Assembly: GCF_014842025.1 (NCBI RefSeq)
Contig: NZ_JACYUY010000004.1
Coordinates: forward strand, 241,368 to 305,367
DNA length: 64,000 bases
Source of the DNA: Massilia sp. CFBP 13721
Lineage (GTDB): Bacteria > Pseudomonadota > Gammaproteobacteria > Burkholderiales > Burkholderiaceae_D
Direction: 5' to 3'
Shown here: positions 18,454 to 26,802 of the stretch, piece after piece
Position numbering within the stretch: position 1 is the first letter of the stretch
How the letters are laid out: each line of letters starts with the position of its first letter
Program-made: the position numbers and the translations under genes
Notes under the pieces: generated by a model
What the model saw: only the letters and a program-made list of their open reading frames with translations
Told to the model about the DNA's origin: nothing
Databases searched by the model: none

Positions 18454-18816
18454 ATGTCGCAACAACTTGTTTTGGATAGCGCAACCGAGGACGCGAAACA
18501 ATTCGTTCGCATTCTGTACCTGGTCCATGGCGCTACCCTGCTGCTTTCGCTTGGAACGCTCTCATTCTTGCCGCTGATCGTTAATTACCTCAAGCGCAAC
18601 GATACTGACAGCGTGCTGATCCGTAGCCACCATAGCTGGATGATCCGGTCCTTCTGGTACTACGTGCTATGGTGCGCAGTCGGCTGGTTCCTGGTCTTTA
18701 CCATTATTGGCCTGCTGGTGGCATGGCTGGTGTTCTTCCTCGCCGTGCTGTGGAAAGCTTATCGTCTAATTCGTGGTTTTTTGGATCTGAACAGCAATAA
18801 ACCGATGCCTGGCTAA
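18454..18816 (+). CDS. Small multi-helix membrane protein (DUF4870-like)
   Basis: The 120-residue protein has three hydrophobic helices: YLVHGATLLLSLGTLSFLPL, SFWYYVLWCAVGWFLVF and IGLLVAWLVFFLAVLWKAY. A conserved-looking SVLIRSHHSWMIRSFWYYV segment lies between the first two. The pattern resembles DUF4870-type membrane proteins, with no known function. TAAGGAG lies upstream of the ATG, and TACAAT 37 nt before the start may be a -10 site. cheV begins 88 nt downstream with its own leader, so I treat this as a single-gene unit. Confidence 0.82.
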   Translation: MSQQLVLDSATEDAKQFVRILYLVHGATLLLSLGTLSFLPLIVNYLKRNDTDSVLIRSHHSWMIRSFWYYVLWCAVGWFLVFTIIGLLVAWLVFFLAVLWKAYRLIRGFLDLNSNKPMPG

Positions 18817-18904
18817 CGATTGTTTGGCGCTTTCCGGCATGTTCAAGGCTAGAATACTTTCCTGACGGCACCATCACTGGCGCTCCAACTATTCAGGACA
18901 AGAT

Positions 18905-19864
18905 ATGAAATCGGTACAGCAGGAAGTCGACGAGCGCAGCAACCTGACGGGCAGCAACAAGTTCGAATTGCTGCTGTTCCGTCTTGGCGGGGACGAGCAC
19001 GGCGAGCGCAGCGAACTGTTTGGCATCAACGTCTTCAAGATCCGCGAGATCGTGGCGATGCCCCAGATCACGGCGGTGGCCGGTTCGCCGCCGCACGTGC
19101 TGGGCGTCGTCAACCTGCGCGGCCAGATCATCCAGGTACTGGACTTGCCGGCGATCGCCGGCGTCATTCCCAAGACCGGCCTGAACATCATGCTGGTGAC
19201 CGAATTTGCGCGCACCACGCAAGCCTTCGCGGTCGAGAGCGTCGAAGAGATCGTGCGCCTGGACTGGAGCCAGGTGATGTCGGCCGAGAAGAGCGCTGGC
19301 AGCGGCATGGTGACCAGCATCGCCCGCCTCGAGGGCGAGAACGGTGCGCCGGGCCGCCTGGCCCAGGTGCTCGACGTCGAAACCATCCTGCGCAACATGA
19401 ATCCGGATGCCGCGCCCGAGATCAGCCAGCAGACGGTGGGCGCCCGCATCCAGATCAAGCCAGGGTCGGTGATCCTGGCGGCCGACGATTCGGTGGTCGC
19501 GCGCGCCCTGATCGAACAGGGGCTCGACGCGATGGGCCTGCCCTTCATCATGACCAAGAGCGGCAAGGAATGCTGGGACCAGTTGAACACGATCGCCAAC
19601 GCGGCCGAGACCGAGGGCAAGAGCGTCTACGACCGCGTGGCGCTGGTGCTGACCGACCTCGAGATGCCGGAGATGGATGGATTTACGCTGACCCGCAACG
19701 TCAAGAAGCATCCACGGTTTGCGAATTTGCCGGTGGTGATTCATTCGTCTCTGTCGGGGACGACGAACGAAGAACACGTCAAGAATGTCGGGGCGGATGC
19801 GTATGTGGCGAAGTTTTCGGCGGAGGATTTGTCGGGGACTTTGCGGCGGGTGTTGAAGCAGTAA
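18905..19864 (+). CDS. cheV: Chemotaxis coupling protein CheV
   Basis: The 319 residues comprise an N-terminal CheW-like domain (about 20-165; LFGINVFKIREIV, VVNLRGQIIQVLDL) and a C-terminal receiver domain with the phospho-acceptor Asp251 (VLTDLEMPEMDG) and acidic pocket AADDS. CheV couples chemoreceptors to CheA and is modulated by phosphorylation of its receiver. It is an orphan here: no other che gene is nearby. A strong intrinsic terminator follows at 19885. A possible -10 (TAGAAT) lies about 50 nt upstream. Confidence 0.95.
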   Translation: MKSVQQEVDERSNLTGSNKFELLLFRLGGDEHGERSELFGINVFKIREIVAMPQITAVAGSPPHVLGVVNLRGQIIQVLDLPAIAGVIPKTGLNIMLVTEFARTTQAFAVESVEEIVRLDWSQVMSAEKSAGSGMVTSIARLEGENGAPGRLAQVLDVETILRNMNPDAAPEISQQTVGARIQIKPGSVILAADDSVVARALIEQGLDAMGLPFIMTKSGKECWDQLNTIANAAETEGKSVYDRVALVLTDLEMPEMDGFTLTRNVKKHPRFANLPVVIHSSLSGTTNEEHVKNVGADAYVAKFSAEDLSGTLRRVLKQ

Positions 19865-19884
19865 GGTTCTTGAAAGCGAATGTC

Positions 19885-19915
19885 AAAACGCCGCGATGAT
19901 TCGCGGCGTTTTTGT
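19885..19915 (+). terminator. Rho-independent terminator after cheV
   Basis: A perfect 12-bp stem (AAAACGCCGCGA / TCGCGGCGTTTT) with a TGAT loop and following T-rich tail begins 21 nt after the cheV stop. Confidence 0.92.
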
Positions 19916-19955
19916 TTGTGCGATAGGTTCGTGTGGAGAATCTGGAGAGGCACGT

Positions 19956-20040
19956 ACGCGTGGGCACGGGTGCCCGCCCTACGGTGCACCACCGTCGTTG
20001 GCCGTCGCGTAACGTAGGGTGGGCTCCCGAGCCCACGCGT
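19956..20040. repeat. REP-like inverted pair C
   Basis: Unit 1 (19956-19982) is ACGCGTGGGC-ACGGGT-GCCCGCCCTAC. Unit 2 (20014-20040) is GTAGGGTGGGC-TCCCGA-GCCCACGCGT. Here the GTAGGG ends face inward. It lies between the convergent ends of cheV and the metC-like gene. Confidence 0.88.
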
Positions 20041-20079
20041 TACGCACGTGTGCGAGTCGAAAAGCCTCGCGCAGTCAGA

Positions 20080-21243
20080 TTACAACTTGCCCAATCCCTG
20101 CTCAATATCCGCAATCAGGTCGACCGTATCTTCCAGCCCGATATTGAAACGCACCAGCAGCCCCTTGCCCTGCCAGTCGCGCCGAATGGTCGACATCCGG
20201 TAAGGCATCACCAGGCTGTTGGCGCCGCCCCAGCTGTAACCGAGGCCGAACAGCGCCAGCGAATCGACGAAGCGGTCGACCTGCTCTTCCGTATAGCGCT
20301 CGTCGAAGATCACCGAGAACAGGCCACCAGCGCCGGAGAAATCGCGCTTCCAGGTGGCGTGGCCCGGGCAGTCGGCGAACGCCGGGTGCAGCACGCGCGT
20401 GATTTCGGGACGCGTTTTCAGCCAGGCAGCGACGGTGCGCGCACCTGCGTCATGTGCTTCGAAGCGCAGCTTCATGCTGGGCAGGCCGCGCATCACGAGA
20501 TAGGCGTCGTCGGCGCTGACGCCCTGCCCCAGGCGCATGTGCGCCATGGCCAGCTTGTCGTGCACGGCGCGCTCGCGCGTGATGACGGCGCCCATCAGCA
20601 CGTCCGAGCCGCCGGACTGGTACTTGGTCAGTGCCTGCATGATGATGTCGACGCCGAGGTCGAAGCCGCGCAGCGCCAGGCCGGCCGACCAGGTATTGTC
20701 CAGCGCGACCAGCACGCCGCGCGCCCTGGCGGCGGCGCAGATGGCCGGCAGGTCGGGCACTTCCATCGATACCGATCCCGGCGCCTCGGTCCAGATCAAT
20801 TTCGTGTTCGGCTGGATCAGGTCCGCAATGCCGGCGCCGACCAGCGGATCGTAATAGCGCGCCGTGATGCCGAAGTCGTTCGACAGCCAGCGCCCCAGTT
20901 CGCGGTTCGGGTTGTAGACGTTATCCGGCAGCAGGACGTCGTCGCCGCTTTTCAGCAGTGCGAAGTCGACCATCGCGATCGCCGCCAGGCCCGAGGGCGC
21001 CAGCAGGCAGTGCGCGCCGCCTTCGATTTCGGCCAGGCGCGCTTCCAGTGTGAAGGTGGTGGGCGTGCCGTGCAGGCCGTAGGTGTAGGCGTTCTTCTCT
21101 TTCCACTCGCCCGAGCGCATTGCCGCGGCGTTCTTGAACAGCACGGTCGAGGCGTGGTGGATGGCGGGTGGAAAGGCGTCGAAGCCTTCCGGCGCGACGT
21201 AATCCGTGTGGATGAGCTGTGTCTGGAGGGACTTCTTCGTCAT
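20080..21243 (-). CDS. metC: PLP-dependent Cys/Met metabolism enzyme, cystathionine beta-lyase type
   Basis: The 387-residue enzyme belongs to the Cys/Met metabolism PLP family, with the cofactor lysine at Lys207 (ALTKYQSGGSD), upstream Asp in VLVALDNTWSAG, and the tyrosine segment NAYTYGLHGTPT that contacts the neighbouring active site. Cystathionine beta-lyase converts cystathionine to homocysteine; the IHTDYVAPEGFDAFPPAIHHASTV start is typical of proteobacterial MetC. Other family activities (gamma-synthase or gamma-lyase) are less likely but not excluded. The ATG at 21243 is preferred over an upstream start that would lie in the repeat region. It lies downstream of rimO, separated by one REP-like unit. 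Confidence 0.9.
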   Translation of the reverse strand: MTKKSLQTQLIHTDYVAPEGFDAFPPAIHHASTVLFKNAAAMRSGEWKEKNAYTYGLHGTPTTFTLEARLAEIEGGAHCLLAPSGLAAIAMVDFALLKSGDDVLLPDNVYNPNRELGRWLSNDFGITARYYDPLVGAGIADLIQPNTKLIWTEAPGSVSMEVPDLPAICAAARARGVLVALDNTWSAGLALRGFDLGVDIIMQALTKYQSGGSDVLMGAVITRERAVHDKLAMAHMRLGQGVSADDAYLVMRGLPSMKLRFEAHDAGARTVAAWLKTRPEITRVLHPAFADCPGHATWKRDFSGAGGLFSVIFDERYTEEQVDRFVDSLALFGLGYSWGGANSLVMPYRMSTIRRDWQGKGLLVRFNIGLEDTVDLIADIEQGLGKL

Positions 21244-21283
21244 GGTGCCATTTCCAACATCATTGGATTTCAAACGTGCTAGA

Positions 21284-21310
21284 CCGCGTGGGCACAAGTG
21301 CCCACCCTAC
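21284..21310. repeat. REP-like single unit D
   Basis: One unit, CCGCGTGGGC-ACAAGT-GCCCACCCTAC, lies in the 76-nt gap between rimO and the metC-like gene. No partner is present. Confidence 0.85.
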
Positions 21311-21319
21311 AAAAGCAGA

Positions 21320-22735
21320 TTATGCCAAGGTGGCCCACAGGTCGTGAGCGTCGGCTTTCGTGACCACCACGTCGACGAACTGGCCGACAGCCAGCTTCGA
21401 CTTGGCGCCCATCAGCGGACGCTTGATGTGGACGACGCCGTCGATTTCCGGCGCATCCGCGCTCGAGCGGCCGATGGCTTCGCGCGGACCGGCTTCGTCG
21501 ATCAGCACGCGGATGGTCTTGCCGACTTTCGCCTGCAGGCGCTTCATCGAGATTTCTTCCTGCAGCAGCATGACGCGCGCGCGGCGTTCTTCGCGTACTT
21601 CTTGCGGGACCGGGTTGGCCAGTTCGTTGGCGGTGGCGCCTTCGACCGGCGAGTAGGCGAAGCAGCCCAGGCGGTCGATCTGCGCTTCGCGCAGGAAGTC
21701 GAGCAGGTATTCGAACTCGGCTTCGGTCTCGCCCGGGAAGCCGGCGATGAAGGTCGAGCGGATCGTCAGGTCCGGGTTCATCTTGCGCCAGGCCAGGATG
21801 CGGTCCAGGTTCTTTTCGCCGCTGGCAGGGCGCTTCATGCGCTTCAACACGTCCGGGTGGGCGTGCTGCATCGGGATGTCGAGGTAAGGCAGCACGTGGC
21901 CGTCGCCCATCAGCGGGATGACCTGGTCAACGTGCGGGTACGGGTAGACGTAGTGCAGGCGCACCCAGGCGTCGTACTGGCGCGCCAGCTGGCCGAGGGC
22001 TTCGGTCAGTTGCGTCATGTGGGTCTTGATCGGGCGGCCGTTCCAGAAACCGGTACGGAATTTCACGTCGACGCCATAGGCACTCGTATCCTGCGAGATC
22101 ACCAGCAGTTCCTTGACGCCGGCCTTGAACAGGTTCTCGGCTTCGATCAGCACTTCGTGGATCGGGCGCGAGACCAGGTCGCCGCGCATCGACGGAATGA
22201 TGCAGAAGCTGCAGCGGTGGTTGCAGCCCTCGGAAATCTTCAGGTAGGCGTAATGCTTCGGCGTGAGTTTCACGCCGTGGTCCGGCATCAGGTCGATGAA
22301 CGGGTCGTGCGGCTTCGGCAGGTGCAGGTGCACCGATTCCATGACTTCGGCCATCGCGTGCGGACCGGTCACGGCCAGCACCTTCGGGTGGACTTTGGTG
22401 ATGATGTCGTCGCCCGACGCATCCTTCTTCGCACCCAGGCAGCCGGTGACGATCACTTTGCCGTTTTCGGCCAGCGCTTCGCCGATGGCGTCGAGCGATT
22501 CCTGTACCGCGGCGTCGATGAAGCCGCAAGTGTTGACGATCACCAGGTCCGCGCCGGCGTACGACTTGGCGGTCTGGTAGCCCTCGGCGCGCAGCTGGGT
22601 CAGGATCTGTTCCGAGTCGACCAGCGCTTTGGGGCAGCCGAGCGAGACGAAACCGACCTTGGGTGCGGCGGCTGGGGCAGCGCCGGGAACTTCAAGGTTG
22701 GCGGCGGGGACGGGATTGCGGCGGAGTTCGAGCAT
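21320..22735 (-). CDS. rimO: Ribosomal protein S12 methylthiotransferase RimO
   Basis: RimO adds a methylthio group to the conserved aspartate of ribosomal protein S12. The 471-residue protein has the UPF0004 domain with three cluster cysteines ([26 protein letters not shown]), the radical-SAM motif GCNHRCSFC, and a C-terminal TRAM domain (about 405-470). The [10 protein letters not shown] string is diagnostic of RimO as opposed to MiaB. I take the ATG at 22735; a TTG at 22765 could extend it by ten residues, and neither has a strong ribosome-binding site. The N-terminal 25 residues are longer than in E. coli. Confidence 0.94.
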   Translation of the reverse strand: MLELRRNPVPAANLEVPGAAPAAAPKVGFVSLGCPKALVDSEQILTQLRAEGYQTAKSYAGADLVIVNTCGFIDAAVQESLDAIGEALAENGKVIVTGCLGAKKDASGDDIITKVHPKVLAVTGPHAMAEVMESVHLHLPKPHDPFIDLMPDHGVKLTPKHYAYLKISEGCNHRCSFCIIPSMRGDLVSRPIHEVLIEAENLFKAGVKELLVISQDTSAYGVDVKFRTGFWNGRPIKTHMTQLTEALGQLARQYDAWVRLHYVYPYPHVDQVIPLMGDGHVLPYLDIPMQHAHPDVLKRMKRPASGEKNLDRILAWRKMNPDLTIRSTFIAGFPGETEAEFEYLLDFLREAQIDRLGCFAYSPVEGATANELANPVPQEVREERRARVMLLQEEISMKRLQAKVGKTIRVLIDEAGPREAIGRSSADAPEIDGVVHIKRPLMGAKSKLAVGQFVDVVVTKADAHDLWATLA

Positions 22736-22934
22736 GGGCAGGAGGCTGGGGAAAGTTCTGGGCAATCCGCGATTGTACAGGAAGCGCGGTTTCAGGAGAA
22801 CCGCGGGGGTGGTTTTGGGAGGTCGTGCGGGCGGTTGTGCAACGGCGTTGGCAGCTTGAAAACGCGGGGATTTGTCGGGTTGGCAATTCCGTGGTCACCA
22901 GCACGCGCGGCGGTCAGGCGCAGGTTGCCTATCG

Positions 22935-23043
22935 ACGCGTGTGCGGGGGACCCGCCCACCTTACGTCCATGATCATCGGTATCGACAGGATTTGGGAACG
23001 CGGAGCAGACCAGTAAGGTGGGCGGGTCCCCCCGCCCACGCGT
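22935..23043. repeat. REP-like inverted pair E (GTAAGG variant)
   Basis: Unit 1 (22935-22964) ends GCCCACCTTAC and unit 2 (23013-23043) starts GTAAGGTGGGC. Both carry A in place of the third G-block base found elsewhere, so the two arms share the same variant. GTAAGG ends face inward. The pair lies in the 381-nt gap between rimO and phaR. Apart from this pair and the phaR terminator, I see nothing in that gap. Confidence 0.85.
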
Positions 23044-23063
23044 TCAACGCACGTATGCACAGC

Positions 23064-23099
23064 CCAAAAACAAATGCCCGGCACACGGCCGGGCATTCG
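23064..23099 (-). terminator. Rho-independent terminator after phaR
   Basis: A 10-bp GC-rich stem (AATGCCCGGC / GCCGGGCATT, 23073-23097) with a 5-nt loop is followed on the minus strand by a T-rich tail ending at about 23064. It lies about 20 nt after the phaR stop. Confidence 0.88.
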
Positions 23100-23116
23100 T
23101 CGAACGACAACCAGGA

Positions 23117-23677
23117 TTACTTCTTGTCCGTCGGCGTCGTCGGCGGAAACGGAAACGCGCTGAACAGCACCTTGCTCTGGTTCTGCATCTGCTCCTGCAT
23201 CTGCATGAACAGGTTCTTGCTCTGGTCGATGTAGTTGTTCATCATGCCCTGCATCATCGGGCCCTGGACGTTCATGAACTGGGTCCACATTTCCGGGCTG
23301 AAGGGCTTGCCTTCGAGGGCGCCGGCGGCGTTGCTGGTGAACTTGTTCTGAATGTCGGTAAACGCCTGGACGTTCTTTTCCAGGTAGGAACCCATCATGC
23401 CCTGCATCGCATGGCCGTAGTAGCGGATGATCTGGGACAGCACCGCGCTCGAAAACATCGGCGCGCCGTTCGCTTCCTCCTCCAGGATGATCTGCAACAG
23501 GATCGCCCGGGTCAGGTCTTCGTTCGTCTTGGCGTCGACCACCGTGAACTCGTCGGCGTCGAGGACCAGTTGCTTCACGTCCGTCAGGGTGATGTAGGAA
23601 CTGGTCTGGGTGTCGTAGAGACGACGGTTCGGGTATTTCTTGATCAGGCGTTCAGTACTGTTTTTTGCACTACTCAT
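23117..23677 (-). CDS. phaR: Polyhydroxyalkanoate synthesis repressor PhaR
   Basis: The 186-residue protein has the PhaR DNA-binding/PHA-accumulation N-terminal domain (RLIKKYPNRRLYDTQTSSYITL and VKQLVLDADEFTVVDAKT). A PHB-binding, Met/Gln-rich amphipathic region follows (QGMMGSYLEKNVQAF, MQGMMNNYIDQSKNLFMQMQ). PhaR represses phasin and synthesis genes and leaves DNA when it binds PHA granules. The ATG at 23677 gives MSSAKNSTERL; an ATG at 23689 is possible. It lies 240 nt downstream of phaC on the same strand and ends at a good terminator. Confidence 0.95.
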   Translation of the reverse strand: MSSAKNSTERLIKKYPNRRLYDTQTSSYITLTDVKQLVLDADEFTVVDAKTNEDLTRAILLQIILEEEANGAPMFSSAVLSQIIRYYGHAMQGMMGSYLEKNVQAFTDIQNKFTSNAAGALEGKPFSPEMWTQFMNVQGPMMQGMMNNYIDQSKNLFMQMQEQMQNQSKVLFSAFPFPPTTPTDKK

Positions 23678-23917
23678 CTCAAGTTCCATTGATGCGCCCG
23701 CCTTGTGGGCAGCGCGCTGCAAAGATTGTAGAAAAATTCTCCGGATCGCCGGCGGCGAGTTCCTGTCCCGCCCAGATGTTGCCGGACGGGACAAACCGAA
23801 TAAAAATACCACGTTCGATGCGCAGGTGCAGCAATTATCGCTTTTGCTACTGAATTTATTTCAAAGCAAGATGCATAAAGCAAGGCTCCACAAGCGGACC
23901 CTGCCCTCCTGCCATTG

Positions 23918-25675
23918 CTACGCACGCGCCTTCACGTAACGGCCGGGCGCCGGTTCGGTCGGCTGGTATTGCGCGTTGCCGGCCTGGGTTGGCGCCGGCA
24001 CCTCGTCGCCGCCATGTTCTTTCAGGAAGCGCGCCCATTCCGGCCACCAGCTGCCTTTGTTTTCAGTCGCGCCGGCAAACCATTCGTCGGGCGTCAACGC
24101 CGCCTTGCGGCCTTTTTTCTCGCTGGCGCCATCGTTCACCCAATAGCTGCGCTTGCCCTTCGAGGCCGGGTTGATGACGCCGGCGATGTGGCCGGAAGCG
24201 CCCAGTACGAAGCGGTTCGCTTGCGGCTTCTTCGGGTTCAGCAGCCCGTTTGATGCGAACGCGGCCGGCCATGGCACGATGTGGTCTTCCTTCGAGCCGT
24301 AGATGAAGACCGGGGCATCGATGCTGCCGAGGTCGACCTTGACGCCGCAGACCGTCAGCGCGCCCGGTACTTTCAGCTTGTCTTCGAGATAGGTATTGCG
24401 CAGGTACCAGCAGAACATCGGTCCCGGCAGGTTGGTGCTGTCGGCATTCCAGTACAGCAAGTCGAACGCCGGCGGCACCTTGCCCTTCAGGTAGTTTTGC
24501 TGGACGTAGTTCCATACCAGGTCGTTCGGACGCAGCGCCGAGAACGTGGTTGCCAGGTCGCCACCGGGCAGGATGCCGCCCTTGCCCAGCTTGGCCTCGT
24601 GCTTCGCCACCTGGGTGTCGTCGATGAAGACTTCGAGCACGCCGGTGTCGGAAAAATCGAGCAAGGTCGTCAGCAGCGACAGGCTGGCGGCCGGCTGCTG
24701 CCCGCGCGCGGCCAGCACCGCCAGTGCGGTGGCCGCGATCGTGCCGCCGACGCAGAAACCGAACACGTGCACCTTGTCCTGGCCGGTGATGGCGCGCGTC
24801 ACTTTCAGCGCCTCGATGGCGCCGCGTTCGACGTAGTCGTCCCAGGTCAGGTTGGCCATCGACTGGTCTGGATTGCGCCACGACACCATGAACACGGTAT
24901 TGCCCTGCTCGACGGTATACCGCACCACCGAGTTTTCCGGCTGCAGGTCGAGGATGTAGAACTTGTTGATGCAGGGCGGGATCATCAAGAGCGGCACGGC
25001 GCGCACCGTCGGCGTCGTCGGGCTGTACTGGATCAGCTGGAACAGCTCGTTCTCGTAGACCACCTCGCCCGGCGTGGTGCCGACGTTCTTGCCGACTTCG
25101 AAGGCCGACTCGTCGGTCTGGGAAATGCGGCCCTTGCGCATGTCTTCCAGCATGTTCTGCAAGCCCTTGGTCAGGCTTTCGCCCTTGGTCTCGATGAGCT
25201 TGGCCTGCGCTTCCGGATTCGTGGCCAGGAAATTGGCCGGCGACATGGCGTCGACCATTTGCTGCACCGCGAAGCGGATCTTCTGGCGCTCGCGCGCGCC
25301 GCCTTCGACGGCCTCGGCCAGCGCCATCATGAATTCACCGTTGAGCAGGTAGGACGCGGCGGTGAATGCCGCGAACGGCGTCGCGCTCCACTCGGAACCG
25401 GAAAAACGCTTGTCGTGCAGGGCCGGCGTCTTGCCTGACATGAAGTCCTGCCACAACTGCCCGGCTTTCTGCAGGTAATCCTGGCGCAGCGCGTCCATGC
25501 GCGCGGGGGCAATGGTGACGTTGAAATCCTTGAACACGCCGGCCAGCGGATTGGACGGCATGGCCGTGCCGAGGCCGCCCATGGCGGGTAATTTTGTCCA
25601 CTCCTGCCAGGCTGACGGGTTGGCCAGCTGGTTCATCCAGGTGGCGGCGAAAGCTTGAGGGTCGGGCATATTCAT
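23918..25675 (-). CDS. phaC: Class I poly(3-hydroxyalkanoate) synthase PhaC
   Basis: The 585-residue enzyme polymerises (R)-3-hydroxyacyl-CoA into PHA at the granule surface. The lipase-like box GFCVGG carries the nucleophile Cys308. The other catalytic residues are Asp464 (SKEDHIVPW) and His496 (LGASGHIAG), at spacing matching class I synthases of Cupriavidus. LLTTLLDFSDTG and the N-terminal PhaC_N domain (about 60-240) are also present. The start may be ATG 25675 or ATG 25669. No phaA or phaB is adjacent. It diverges from a small membrane protein gene at 25732; phaR follows after 240 nt that hold no obvious gene. Confidence 0.97.
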   Translation of the reverse strand: MNMPDPQAFAATWMNQLANPSAWQEWTKLPAMGGLGTAMPSNPLAGVFKDFNVTIAPARMDALRQDYLQKAGQLWQDFMSGKTPALHDKRFSGSEWSATPFAAFTAASYLLNGEFMMALAEAVEGGARERQKIRFAVQQMVDAMSPANFLATNPEAQAKLIETKGESLTKGLQNMLEDMRKGRISQTDESAFEVGKNVGTTPGEVVYENELFQLIQYSPTTPTVRAVPLLMIPPCINKFYILDLQPENSVVRYTVEQGNTVFMVSWRNPDQSMANLTWDDYVERGAIEALKVTRAITGQDKVHVFGFCVGGTIAATALAVLAARGQQPAASLSLLTTLLDFSDTGVLEVFIDDTQVAKHEAKLGKGGILPGGDLATTFSALRPNDLVWNYVQQNYLKGKVPPAFDLLYWNADSTNLPGPMFCWYLRNTYLEDKLKVPGALTVCGVKVDLGSIDAPVFIYGSKEDHIVPWPAAFASNGLLNPKKPQANRFVLGASGHIAGVINPASKGKRSYWVNDGASEKKGRKAALTPDEWFAGATENKGSWWPEWARFLKEHGGDEVPAPTQAGNAQYQPTEPAPGRYVKARA

Positions 25676-25731
25676 ATCGGCGTCCGTTAAGATTGGGCTT
25701 TAAGATGAAGCTTTGGATTTGGAGAGACAGC

Positions 25732-26010
25732 ATGTGGATCGTTGCAATCGGCTGGAGCTATGTCGTCATCCTGATGGCAGCGACCGAAACGTCGTTCATC
25801 GCGGGACTGATGACGTTTCTTCTGTACTGCATGATACCCCTGTCTATACTTTTTTACATCACCGGAGGAAAGCGGCGTCAGGCGCACCGCGCGCTGCGCG
25901 CCGCGACCGTGGCCCGGCAGGCGGCAGAGGCGAGCGCCGCGGATGGAGCGGCTGTTGCAGAAAATGCACAGGCCACCACCGACGACGCCACGAAAGCTAA
26001 AAAGTATTGA
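25732..26010 (+). CDS. Small two-helix membrane protein
   Basis: The 92 residues start with two hydrophobic helices (WIVAIGWSYVVILMAA and FIAGLMTFLLYCMIPLSILFYI). A basic loop GGKRRQAHR and a hydrophilic Ala/Thr/Glu-rich tail follow. GGAGAGACAGC precedes the ATG at 25732; the longer frame upstream lies antisense to phaC and is rejected. It is divergent from phaC, and its 3' end faces pgeF. Proteins of this type are found at this position in related genomes as far as I recall, but I assign no function. Confidence 0.78.
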   Translation: MWIVAIGWSYVVILMAATETSFIAGLMTFLLYCMIPLSILFYITGGKRRQAHRALRAATVARQAAEASAADGAAVAENAQATTDDATKAKKY

Positions 26011-26025
26011 TGAAGCCGGAATCTG

Positions 26026-26802
26026 CTACTTGAGCCAGATCAAACTCGCCTGACGTCCCGTGACCCCATCACGACGGTAGGAATAGAAACGGTCGGCTTC
26101 GGTATGGGTGCAGTGCGCACCGCCCGCAACGCTGGCGACGCCATCCCGCGCCAGCATCAGGCGCGCCAGCGCGAACATGTCGGCGAGGTACTTGCCCTGG
26201 TGCCCAGAGCGCGGCACGAAGGCGAAGCCGACGTCGACGCCCGGCAATGCGGCGGCAAAACTGTCGAACACGTCCTGCCCCACCTCGAAGGCTTGCGGGC
26301 CGATCGCCGGCCCCATCCATGCCGTGATCTCGGCGGCGCCGGCCGCGCGCATGGCGGCAACCGTCTGCCCCAGCACGCCGCCGGCCAGCCCGCGCCAGCC
26401 GGCGTGGGCAGCGCCCACCACCCTGCCCGCGCGGTCGGCGAACAGCACCGGCAGGCAGTCGGCGGTGAGGATGGCGCATACCACGCCAGGCGTGGTGGCG
26501 ATGCTGGCGTCCCCGACCCGCACCGGCTGGTCGAGGCCGACCGTGGCGGCGTCGACCACGTCGGCGCCATGCACCTGCGCGATCCAGGCTGGACGGCCAG
26601 GCAGCAATGCCTGCAGGCGGGCGCGGTTGGCGGCGACGGCGGCCGGGTCGTCGTTCACGTGCAGGCCGAGGTTCAGCCCGCCGCCCCCGCGGCCATCGTC
26701 GTAAGGTCCGGTGGAGACGCCGCCACGGCGCGTCGTCGCCAGCGCGCCGATGCTGGCCGGCGCATCCGGCCAGTCGGGAACGACGAGATCGCCCGGCAAC
26801 AT
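26026..26802 (-). CDS. pgeF: Peptidoglycan editing factor PgeF (YfiH/multicopper-oxidase-like)
   Basis: The 258-residue protein belongs to the YfiH/PgeF family. It shows the metal-site motifs QVHGADVV, TADCLPVLF, AHAGWRGLAGGVL and AHCTHTEADRFYSYRRDG. In E. coli the protein removes mis-incorporated residues from peptidoglycan precursors; older annotations call it laccase or polyphenol oxidase. The start ATG overlaps the rluD stop (TGATG), the conserved rluD-pgeF arrangement, so translation is coupled. It converges on the small membrane protein gene ending at 26010. Confidence 0.94.
   Translation of the reverse strand: MLPGDLVVPDWPDAPASIGALATTRRGGVSTGPYDDGRGGGGLNLGLHVNDDPAAVAANRARLQALLPGRPAWIAQVHGADVVDAATVGLDQPVRVGDASIATTPGVVCAILTADCLPVLFADRAGRVVGAAHAGWRGLAGGVLGQTVAAMRAAGAAEITAWMGPAIGPQAFEVGQDVFDSFAAALPGVDVGFAFVPRSGHQGKYLADMFALARLMLARDGVASVAGGAHCTHTEADRFYSYRRDGVTGRQASLIWLK

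Noticed and set aside
21206..22972. 588-aa open frame antisense to rimO
   Set aside because: Shadow frame; rimO on the other strand has all expected cysteine motifs.
23678..23917. Possible PhaR binding site (GCAGGTGCAGC) between phaC and phaR
   Set aside because: Short GC-rich match only; not a clear symmetric or repeated site, so not listed.
24281..25438. 385-aa open frame antisense to phaC
   Set aside because: Shadow frame; the sense strand encodes a complete PHA synthase.
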